Assembly (NCBI GenBank): GCA_014523495.1
Contig: JAATVM010000077.1
Coordinates: 1 to 8,732 of the forward strand
Direction: 5' to 3'
Length of the DNA: 8,732 nt
Origin: Nitrososphaerales archaeon TH1920
Lineage (GTDB): Archaea; Thermoproteota; Nitrososphaeria; Nitrososphaerales; Nitrososphaeraceae
Below, piece after piece: positions 1 to 5,010 of the stretch; positions within the stretch are counted from its first letter, which is position 1; each line of letters starts with the position of its first letter. Made by a program: the position numbers and the translations under genes. The notes beneath the pieces were generated by a model. That model was not told the origin of the DNA. It ran no database searches and was given only the letters and a program-made list of their open reading frames with translations.

Positions 1-386
1 GATTCCTTCCCAATATCCAAGATATTTGCTCTAAATACATTAGCAAAATTGATGATCTCATTTCTATTTGTGAAATCTTTCGCCTTTATTTTTATCAGGG
101 CTAACTCTCTATAAACAGTATTATTTATGTCTAGAACCTCTACTTCCACAATGTCAATAAGTTTTCTCAGCTGTTTCACTAGTTGATCAAGAATAGGTTC
201 ATCTATCCTTGTTGTAATTGTCATTCTGGACAAGTCTGGTTTTTCTGTAATGCCTACTGTGATACTCTCAATATTGAAGTTTCTTGCACGAAATAGGTTC
301 GTAATACGAAACAGCACTCCTGGCTTATTTTCAACCAAAGATGAAATGATATACAACGGTTTTGTCCTGGGTTCTTTGGAGCTCAT
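1..386 (-). CDS. ilvN: Acetolactate synthase small (regulatory) subunit, partial
   Basis: Regulatory subunit of acetohydroxyacid synthase, which stimulates the catalytic subunit and gives feedback inhibition by valine. The ATG lies at 386-384, 3 bp after the ilvB stop. The first 128 residues are visible and the C-terminal part runs off the left edge. Residues about 11-80 form an ACT domain, with ENKPGVLFRITNLF at 19-32, NIESITVG at 38-45 and LSRMTITT at 52-59, followed by RELALIKIKA at 93-102, as in IlvH/IlvN. By hand alignment Gly23 and Asn38 match Gly14 and Asn29 of E. coli IlvH, residues tied to valine binding, so valine feedback is probably kept (inference). A GGTG 8 nt before the ATG is a weak ribosome-binding site, reasonable for an internal operon gene. 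ilvC may follow beyond the edge, as in many ilvBNC operons, but that cannot be seen. Confidence 0.95.
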   Translation of the reverse strand, partial: MSSKEPRTKPLYIISSLVENKPGVLFRITNLFRARNFNIESITVGITEKPDLSRMTITTRIDEPILDQLVKQLRKLIDIVEVEVLDINNTVYRELALIKIKAKDFTNRNEIINFANVFRANILDIGKE

Positions 387-389
387 GTT

Positions 390-2093
390 CTACGCACCCG
401 TTACCATATCTTTGAGGCCGGTACCTGGAGCAACAAAAGGATATACGTCCTCTTCAGGGTCTATTGAAAGGTCAATTATTGTGGCAACTTCAGTCTTGAG
501 TGCACTTTTAATGGCCTTTTCCAACTCGGCCATTGATTGAGCTTTCATTCCGTTTGCGCCATATGCTTCTGCAATCTTTACATAATCTGGGCAACTTTTT
601 TGATGCACTCCCATGTATCTCCTGTCATAAAAAGTTCTCTGCCATTGAGCAACCATCCCTAGCATATCGTTATTTAACAAAAAGACTATGACTGGTAAGT
701 TTTCTAATACGGAAACTGCTAATGAATTTTCAGTCATGTTAAATGACCCGTCTCCTGCAATATCTACAACATGTACGTCTGGTCTAGCAGCCTTAGCTCC
801 TATTGCTGCTGGAAATCCAAATCCCATTGTTCCCAATCCAGTTGAGCTAAAAAAGGTCCCTGGCGATATAACATCAAAGTGTAGTGAAGTCCACATTTGG
901 CACTGTCCTACTTCTGTAGTTACTATAGATTCGGCAGGTAACAATTCTCTTAATTTTTTTAGTGCTTTCCTAGCAGTCAACTCCCTTGGATAATCTTTTA
1001 TATTTTCTGAGAAGTATTCGATAAGCTCTTTTCTCCTGTTAAGCCAGGGATTTTCAGTGCTCTTCTTGGCACCTACTTTTGATAACATTTTAACCATAGT
1101 TCTAAGGGCTGATTTTACATCACCAACAATGGCAATATCTACTGACTTGTTTTTTCCAATTTCAGCTGGATCTATATCTAGATGTATTATATTCATACCT
1201 TTACCAAATTCATCGAACCTTCCAACGGAACGATCTGAAAATCTTGCTCCAACAGCAAGAATGCAATCCGCTTCAAGTATAATTCTATTTGCTTCGGCAT
1301 GGCCATGCATCCCTATTGGCCCCATGGCCAGTGGATGATTTTCAGGAAATGCTCCTTTGCCCTTAAACGTGGTAACAACTGGCGCCATAATTAATTCAGC
1401 AATTGCTTGGAGTTCTGAGAAAGCACCTGATAAAATGACTCCACCGCCTGCCATAATAATTGGGCGTTGTGCTGAAACTATTAGATCAACAGCCTTCCCA
1501 ACATTAGATAAATCCGGATCAACTATTGGCTTATATCCTCTTACTTTTATGAGCTCTGGAAATTGTATTTCAGTTACATCTTGCTGCACATCTTTTGGAA
1601 TATCAATTAGGACTGGACCGGGTCTACCACTTTCTGCAATATAGAATGATTTTTTTACGACCTCTGGAATTTCATTTGCAAATCTGGGTTGAAAAGCATA
1701 CTTTGTGCATGGATTAGCAACTCCTATAATATCAGTTTCCTGAAAAGCATCCTTTCCAATCATGTTCAGTGGCACTTGTCCAGTAATTGCAATAACTGGT
1801 GAAGAATCGGCGTAAGCAGTAGCTATTCCTGTAATCAAATTTGTTGCCCCTGGCCCTGATGTTGCCAAACATACTCCGGCCTTTCGCTTTATTCTCGCGT
1901 AGCCATCAGCCATATGAGCAGCCGATTGTTCATGTCTTACCAATATGTGCCTAAATTTTGCATCAACAAGCGCATCGTAAATTGGCAAATTTGCTCCACC
2001 TGGAAGCCCAAAAACTATTTCAACTCCTTCTTTCTCCAGGGAATACATAAGTGCTTTAGCACCACTCATTTCAGACATTGTAGGATTATTCAT
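390..2093 (-). CDS. ilvB: Acetolactate synthase large (catalytic) subunit
   Basis: Thiamine-diphosphate enzyme that condenses two pyruvates to acetolactate, or pyruvate with 2-ketobutyrate to acetohydroxybutyrate, the first common step of branched-chain amino acid synthesis. The 567 residues match the family's usual length. N-terminal pyrimidine domain: FGLPGGANLPIYDAL at 28-42, catalytic glutamate Glu55 in VRHEQ, and GPGATNLITG at 80-89. The C-terminal pyrophosphate domain carries the ThDP/Mg signature GDGSF at about 447-451, ending in LLNN about 28 residues later. QWQ around Trp484 is the position that favours 2-ketobutyrate in true biosynthetic AHAS, arguing against a catabolic ALS. It is the first gene of the ilvBN unit. 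Start: ATG codons exist at residues 1, 6 and 9. The TATATATA at 2111-2104 is too close (about 14 nt) to codon 1 but about 29 nt from codon 6 (2078), so a leaderless message from Met6 is plausible. Confidence 0.97.
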   Translation of the reverse strand: MNNPTMSEMSGAKALMYSLEKEGVEIVFGLPGGANLPIYDALVDAKFRHILVRHEQSAAHMADGYARIKRKAGVCLATSGPGATNLITGIATAYADSSPVIAITGQVPLNMIGKDAFQETDIIGVANPCTKYAFQPRFANEIPEVVKKSFYIAESGRPGPVLIDIPKDVQQDVTEIQFPELIKVRGYKPIVDPDLSNVGKAVDLIVSAQRPIIMAGGGVILSGAFSELQAIAELIMAPVVTTFKGKGAFPENHPLAMGPIGMHGHAEANRIILEADCILAVGARFSDRSVGRFDEFGKGMNIIHLDIDPAEIGKNKSVDIAIVGDVKSALRTMVKMLSKVGAKKSTENPWLNRRKELIEYFSENIKDYPRELTARKALKKLRELLPAESIVTTEVGQCQMWTSLHFDVISPGTFFSSTGLGTMGFGFPAAIGAKAARPDVHVVDIAGDGSFNMTENSLAVSVLENLPVIVFLLNNDMLGMVAQWQRTFYDRRYMGVHQKSCPDYVKIAEAYGANGMKAQSMAELEKAIKSALKTEVATIIDLSIDPEEDVYPFVAPGTGLKDMVTGA

Positions 2094-2103
2094 TGATGCT
2101 TCG

Positions 2104-2111
2104 TATATATA
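2104..2111 (-). promoter_or_regulatory. Box A (TATA box) of ilvBN
   Basis: TATATATA on the minus strand. Its centre lies about 29 nt upstream of the ATG at 2078 (ilvB codon 6) and only about 14 nt upstream of the ATG at 2093. Archaeal initiation about 26 nt downstream of box A would put the transcript start near 2081, inside the longest reading frame. This supports a shorter IlvB. Confidence 0.55.
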
Positions 2112-2198
2112 CTCGTTGTCACTTCAATTTGACGCTTTTTAGTCGTCTATTTTAGGTAAGTCTTCTTCTTATTCTAGGGTATTACATGCGAACCAATT

Positions 2199-2206
2199 CT
2201 ATAATT
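2199..2206 (+). promoter_or_regulatory. Probable box A of rpiA
   Basis: CTATAATT, centred about 32 nt upstream of the rpiA ATG at 2235. This would give a leader of only about 6 nt. It lies in the 141-bp region between divergent ilvB and rpiA. Other AT-rich stretches there (for example TCTAAAGATTAAA at 2216-2228) could serve instead, which would favour the later Met8 start. Confidence 0.4.
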
Positions 2207-2234
2207 CTAATTCCTTCTAAAGATTAAAGTAGAC

Positions 2235-2966
2235 ATGGATATTTTCTTCTATCACATGAATTACAATGAGAAAAATGATCAAAGTAATAAGGATAACAAA
2301 TATGTCAGCCTTTCACAAGATTTTTTTAGGAAATACATTATTGAAGGAAGTACTATCGGATTGGGTAGTGGCAGCACCGTAGAAAAAATCGTGCGCAATT
2401 TCGCGATATTAGAATTTAAAGATACCTTGGAATTTATTGTAACATCACTTCAAATAAGAATAGTAGCCGAATCTCTCGGCCTAAAAATAATTGACGAAAA
2501 CAAGAGCAGAAAAATTGATGTGGTCTTGGATGGTGCCGATCAAATAGATTCAGATTATAATATGATTAAAGGGGGTGGAGGATCTCTTTTGAACGAGAAA
2601 ATACTAATTGCATCATCGCAAAAATTTGTAATCATTGCTCAAGCTAACAAGTTTGTTGACAGGTTTAATATCGCAATCCCTGTTGAGGTTACTCCTTTTG
2701 GAAGAAATTTTGTTATGAAGGAACTGAAAAGAATTGGAGGTTTACCAAGCATTCGTTTATTGGATAAGGGATATCCTTTCATAACTGAAAATGGCAATAT
2801 AATTTACGATACGGTGTTACCAAAATTAGATAATGTAAAAGAGACTGAAAGGGATATAAAAAATATTCCAGGTGTCGTAGAAGTTGGATTATTTACTATT
2901 CTTGCTAATTCTTATTATAAGATTACTGGTGAGAACGATTTTGAAATTATGATGCCAAAAAGATGA
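2235..2966 (+). CDS. rpiA: Ribose-5-phosphate isomerase A
   Basis: Cytosolic enzyme that interconverts ribose 5-phosphate and ribulose 5-phosphate, supplying ribose phosphate for nucleotides and NAD. Substrate-loop motif GLGSGSTV is at 42-49, VLDGADQID at 97-105, KGGGGSLLNEK at 112-122 and IPVEVTPFG further on. The four E. coli catalytic residues Asp81, Asp84, Lys94 and Glu103 map with one constant offset of 18 to Asp99, Asp102, Lys112 and Glu121, so the active site is intact. At 243 residues it is slightly longer than the usual 220-235 because of an N-terminal extension of about 18 residues rich in Asn, Asp and Lys. A second ATG at 2256 (Met8) is an alternative start. It is a single-gene unit diverging from ilvB and converging on the zinc-ribbon gene. 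Confidence 0.95.
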   Translation: MDIFFYHMNYNEKNDQSNKDNKYVSLSQDFFRKYIIEGSTIGLGSGSTVEKIVRNFAILEFKDTLEFIVTSLQIRIVAESLGLKIIDENKSRKIDVVLDGADQIDSDYNMIKGGGGSLLNEKILIASSQKFVIIAQANKFVDRFNIAIPVEVTPFGRNFVMKELKRIGGLPSIRLLDKGYPFITENGNIIYDTVLPKLDNVKETERDIKNIPGVVEVGLFTILANSYYKITGENDFEIMMPKR

Positions 2967-3032
2967 TAATAACTAGGAACAATTTGAAAATAAAATTTCA
3001 TTTCCGGTATTTTGCACAATCTATTTTTCAAC

Positions 3033-3077
3033 GATATGAAAAATTTTAGTAGAGATTTTAGACGAATTTTTCATATC
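3033..3077. terminator. 13-bp perfect inverted repeat between convergent genes (possible bidirectional terminator)
   Basis: GATATGAAAAATT at 3033-3045 is an exact inverted copy of 3065-3077, with a 19-nt spacer. It sits 66 bp after the rpiA stop and overlaps the last codons of the convergent zinc-ribbon gene. Each arm gives a run of five T on one strand, so both converging transcripts would end in a hairpin with U-rich flanks. Archaea often terminate at T-runs without hairpins, so the role is inference. Confidence 0.35.
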
Positions 3078-3243
3078 TCCGTTCGGCTGATATAACAAAA
3101 TCAAAAGGATTCAATGAAATTCCACAATTCTTGCATGTACTGTTAACAGGCTTTAACATATCACGAACAGATTTTAAGTTTGATATTCTATTGTTTAAAC
3201 TCCCACACTTGTTGCAAACCAGTTCAATGTTGTAGTAAGACAA
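3058..3243 (-). CDS. Small zinc-ribbon protein, function unknown
   Basis: A 61-residue protein with two CxxC knuckles, C10-NK-C13-G and C37-KN-C40-G, separated by 23 residues. This is the standard spacing of a single zinc ribbon and almost the whole protein is that fold. No catalytic or membrane segment is visible. Such mini-ribbons can bind RNA, DNA or protein partners, but the specific role is not recognisable. The start is TTG at 3243-3241: an in-frame TGA lies 6 bp upstream and the first ATG (codon 29) would remove the first CxxC. An AT-rich box A-like stretch is centred about 24 nt upstream, so the message is probably leaderless. The 13-bp palindrome at 3259-3271 covers this promoter. 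The gene converges on rpiA and follows the YHS gene on the same strand. Confidence 0.75.
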   Translation of the reverse strand: MSYYNIELVCNKCGSLNNRISNLKSVRDMLKPVNSTCKNCGISLNPFDFVISAERRYEKFV

Positions 3244-3258
3244 TAGTCAAATTCGTAT

Positions 3259-3271
3259 GATATTGAATATC
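3259..3271. promoter_or_regulatory. Palindrome over the zinc-ribbon gene promoter
   Basis: GATATT-G-AATATC is a perfect palindrome with 6-bp arms. It overlaps the AT-rich box A-like sequence (minus strand, about 3256-3271) that precedes the TTG start at 3243 by about 24 nt. It may be box A itself, an operator over it, or chance in AT-rich DNA. Confidence 0.35.
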
Positions 3272-3283
3272 TTTTGTTAGGTT

Positions 3284-3310
3284 AATTAGTTATGACAAGA
3301 AAAACTAATT
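3284..3310. repeat. 8-bp perfect inverted repeat downstream of the YHS gene
   Basis: AATTAGTT at 3284-3291 pairs exactly with AACTAATT at 3303-3310 around an 11-nt loop. It begins 21 bp past the YHS stop and lies upstream of the zinc-ribbon promoter, so it could end or process the YHS transcript. No clear T-run follows the hairpin on the minus strand, so terminator status is weak. Confidence 0.3.
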
Positions 3311-3330
3311 CATATAACAATATCTAGTTA

Positions 3331-3480
3331 CTATTTGTTATTTTTTGAATATTTTCCTGGTTTTCTAGAAAAGATACTCTTACAGCCCTCACAACAAAAA
3401 TAGTATTTCCTTCCATTATACTCATGAATAGTGGCCAGGTCCTCATCCATTTCCATTCCACATACAGGATCCACGGGCAT
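3331..3480 (-). CDS. YHS-domain protein, 49 aa
   Basis: A complete 49-residue YHS-domain protein that is easy to miss because it is so short. Its pattern is DPVCGMEMD at 4-12, EYNGRKYYFCCEGCK at 20-34, then F37 and the closing P41-G-K-Y44. This is the full YHS consensus (DPVCGM, YYFC, C, F, P..Y). YHS domains occur in copper ATPases, ferritin-like proteins and as stand-alone small proteins, and are thought to bind metal through their cysteines. Cys7, Cys29, Cys30 and Cys33 are available here. No membrane segment is present. The ATG at 3480 is strongly supported by TATAAATA centred 27 nt upstream, implying a leaderless message. It is divergent from the winged-helix gene and upstream of the zinc-ribbon gene. 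A role in metal handling is likely for the family but unproven here. Confidence 0.85.
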   Translation of the reverse strand: MPVDPVCGMEMDEDLATIHEYNGRKYYFCCEGCKSIFSRKPGKYSKNNK

Positions 3481-3503
3481 TATGGTGTAGTTGGAATTAT
3501 TTC

Positions 3504-3511
3504 TATTTATA
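3504..3511 (-). promoter_or_regulatory. Box A of the YHS gene
   Basis: TATAAATA on the minus strand, centred about 27 nt upstream of the YHS ATG at 3480. It places the transcript start on or next to the start codon. Confidence 0.65.
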
Positions 3512-3666
3512 TTGTGTTCCTCGAAATTCAGTGGGGCTTACGTTAACTAAAGAGTTAGACTTGCTCACTTTAAAGTAGACTTATAGCAAAAACACTGCCA
3601 AGTTTTTAATAATAGTATATATAACACATATTTTTGCAATTTTTTTAAAATATTTATTTAGAAAAG

Positions 3667-3674
3667 CATAAATA
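3667..3674 (+). promoter_or_regulatory. Box A of the winged-helix gene
   Basis: CATAAATA centred about 26 nt upstream of the TTG at 3697, preceded by a purine-rich AGAAAAG that could act as the TFB recognition element. The spacing decides the TTG start and implies a leaderless message. Confidence 0.65.
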
Positions 3675-3696
3675 TTTTTTTTACATAAAATTTCCG

Positions 3697-3939
3697 TTGA
3701 TAGGGGAGACGCAGCTCCGTGCCAGAAGAACAAGAATTAAGATATTGCAGGCAATTGTAGACAGCAATGGGTCAGCGGGGTTTTCTGAAATAAAATATGC
3801 AACGGATCTGTCCACAGGTTCAATTTACTATCATTTGGGAAGAATGGTTAGATATGTCATAAAAAAATCAAAACACTACTACATCACAAATGAAGGATTG
3901 GAATTATTACGTGAGAACAAAGGAACCACTGCGATGTAA
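3697..3939 (+). CDS. Winged-helix DNA-binding protein, 80 aa
   Basis: Probable transcription regulator consisting of little more than one winged-helix domain. Helix 1 is RTRIKILQAIVDS at 11-23. FSEIKYATDLS at 29-39 and STGSIYYHLGRM at 39-50 form the helix-turn-helix, with the second as recognition helix. The wing is KSKHYYITNEGLELL at 57-71. The STGSIYYHL pattern is typical of archaeal ArsR-like or PadR-like winged helices. There is no cysteine, so a thiol-based metal sensor is ruled out, and no ligand domain or membrane anchor is visible. Start is TTG at 3697, set by box A. It diverges from the YHS gene and lies 60 bp ahead of the asparagine-synthase-like gene, so it could control either (inference). 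Related archaeal proteins often carry an extra C-terminal domain; here the frame stops cleanly after the wing. Confidence 0.82.
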   Translation: MIGETQLRARRTRIKILQAIVDSNGSAGFSEIKYATDLSTGSIYYHLGRMVRYVIKKSKHYYITNEGLELLRENKGTTAM

Positions 3940-3999
3940 GATTTTAGTTTCATCATAGCCAAATTTTTATTTGTAATCCTCCTATATCAAATTCATATT

Positions 4000-4947
4000 T
4001 TGTCATTGTCGTACACAGGGATAATCTTAAAACAGAAATTAAGAAAAATTGTTAGCAAATATGTTGATAATTCGTTACTCTTGTCCGGTGGACTGGATAG
4101 TAGTATCCTATGTTATTTGATGAGGCCCAAATTCAGTGTTGTGATCTCTTTAGGTCATAATTCACAAGATCTAAAGTATGCAAAGGAAATAGCAAAAAAA
4201 TATAGTCAAAATCATGTTGAGTGCATAGTTGACTTTGCGGATATTATTGAGATAATCCCGCAGATAATTAAAACATTCAAGACCTTTGATCCACTGGAGA
4301 TAAGAAATTCATCAGTTATTTTTTTTGGCATACGAGAAGCAAAAAATAATGGATACGACAGCATAGTTACTGGTGATGGTGCAGATGAATTATTTGCTGG
4401 ATATAATTATCTCCAAAGATACTTTACAGACCTAAGAAAATTACAAGAAATTTTGACTGACCTGTGGAAAATAATGAAATTTTCTTCAAGGAAAATAGGA
4501 ATGACACTAGGAGTAATAGTCAATACTCCCTATCTGGAAAAACCCCTTTATGATTTTGCGACTGCCATCGATATAAATGAAAAAGTAGGAGAGTATGAAG
4601 GTAAAAAGTGGGGAAAATTCATCTTAAGAAAGGCGTTTACAGAGGAACTTGGGTTAACAGTATGGAGAAACAAGATGGCTTTGGAGCAAGGTTCTGGATT
4701 TGAACAAATTTCACATAAATTTGCGGAGCTTATTGATGATGAAGAATTTGATAAGGAATCAAATAACGTTGCGCTTAAAAATGTGATATTGAGAGATAAG
4801 GAACATCTCTATTATTATAAGATTTATGAATCTTTTTTTGGAAGCCCTATGAATGAACCATGTAATTCGCCAAGGTGTTCATTTTGCGGTTCATGTCTAT
4901 TGCATTCCAGGTACTGCTATACCTGCGGAGCTTTTCCGCCTATTTGA
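4000..4947 (+). CDS. Asparagine-synthase-like PP-loop ATPase with C-terminal cysteine cluster, no glutaminase domain
   Basis: The protein matches the synthetase (C-terminal) half of AsnB. The ATP pyrophosphatase loop SGGLDSS is at 29-35, TGDGADELFAGY at 124-135, and KFILRKAF with WRNKMALEQGSG at about 206-233 corresponds to the conserved K..LR.A and R.K segments. The N-terminal class II glutaminase domain of AsnB is absent, including its catalytic Cys2, so ammonia or another amine must serve as nucleophile. The last 28 residues form a cluster Cys288, 293, 296, 299, 306 and 309 (RCSFCGSC and YCYTCGAF), probably a zinc site. The expected chemistry is carboxylate adenylation followed by amide formation, but the substrate is unknown. 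The start is TTG at 4000 (or 4006); the next ATG, codon 41, would delete the PP-loop. The promoter is ambiguous: TTTTTATTT at 3964-3972 or TATATC near 3983. thrC follows after 63 bp. Confidence 0.85.
   Translation: MSLSYTGIILKQKLRKIVSKYVDNSLLLSGGLDSSILCYLMRPKFSVVISLGHNSQDLKYAKEIAKKYSQNHVECIVDFADIIEIIPQIIKTFKTFDPLEIRNSSVIFFGIREAKNNGYDSIVTGDGADELFAGYNYLQRYFTDLRKLQEILTDLWKIMKFSSRKIGMTLGVIVNTPYLEKPLYDFATAIDINEKVGEYEGKKWGKFILRKAFTEELGLTVWRNKMALEQGSGFEQISHKFAELIDDEEFDKESNNVALKNVILRDKEHLYYYKIYESFFGSPMNEPCNSPRCSFCGSCLLHSRYCYTCGAFPPI
4925..4939 (+). repeat. Small GC-rich hairpin at the 3' end of the PP-loop gene
   Basis: GCGGA at 4925-4929 and TCCGC at 4935-4939 form a 5-bp GC-rich stem with a 5-nt loop, in an otherwise AT-rich region. 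It lies within the last codons and is followed by CTATTTG. It could mark transcript end or processing before the separate thrC promoter. It also encodes CGAFPP, so it may be coincidental. Confidence 0.2.
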
Positions 4948-4984
4948 ATTCAGTATTATTTCTGACTGTCTAAACCGTAAACGT

Positions 4985-4992
4985 CTAAATAC
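4985..4992 (+). promoter_or_regulatory. Probable box A of thrC-nadE
   Basis: CTAAATAC centred about 22 nt upstream of the ATG at 5011 and 31 nt upstream of the ATG at 5020. It suggests thrC-nadE has its own promoter independent of the PP-loop gene. A GTCTAAA direct repeat (4968-4974 and 4983-4989) overlaps it. Confidence 0.45.
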
Positions 4993-5010
4993 CTTTTTAA
5001 GAAATAATTC

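Larger units (their letters stand above)
3481..3696. other. Divergent intergenic region between the YHS and winged-helix genes
   Basis: 216 bp without a supportable gene. It contains box A of the YHS gene, box A of the winged-helix gene, a 7-bp direct repeat TAGACTT at 3556-3562 and 3576-3582 (20-bp period), a short inverted repeat AAAAAC (3588-3593) / GTTTTT (3602-3607), and an unassigned TATATATA at 3616-3623. The right 100 bp are very AT-rich. No open frame with a credible start was seen on either strand. Confidence 0.5.

Noticed and set aside
250..540. Plus-strand open frame of 96 codons
   Set aside because: It lies opposite ilvN and the end of ilvB, both of which have strong family motifs, and its own translation shows no family pattern.
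688..1644. Several plus-strand open frames of 93-101 codons opposite ilvB
   Set aside because: They are antisense shadows of a well-conserved gene, have no promoter at suitable spacing, and their translations look unlike real proteins.
3697..3939. Winged-helix gene as a truncated fragment of a larger regulator
   Set aside because: Promoter spacing, a clean start and a stop just after the wing fit a complete single-domain protein. No continuation was seen in other frames downstream.
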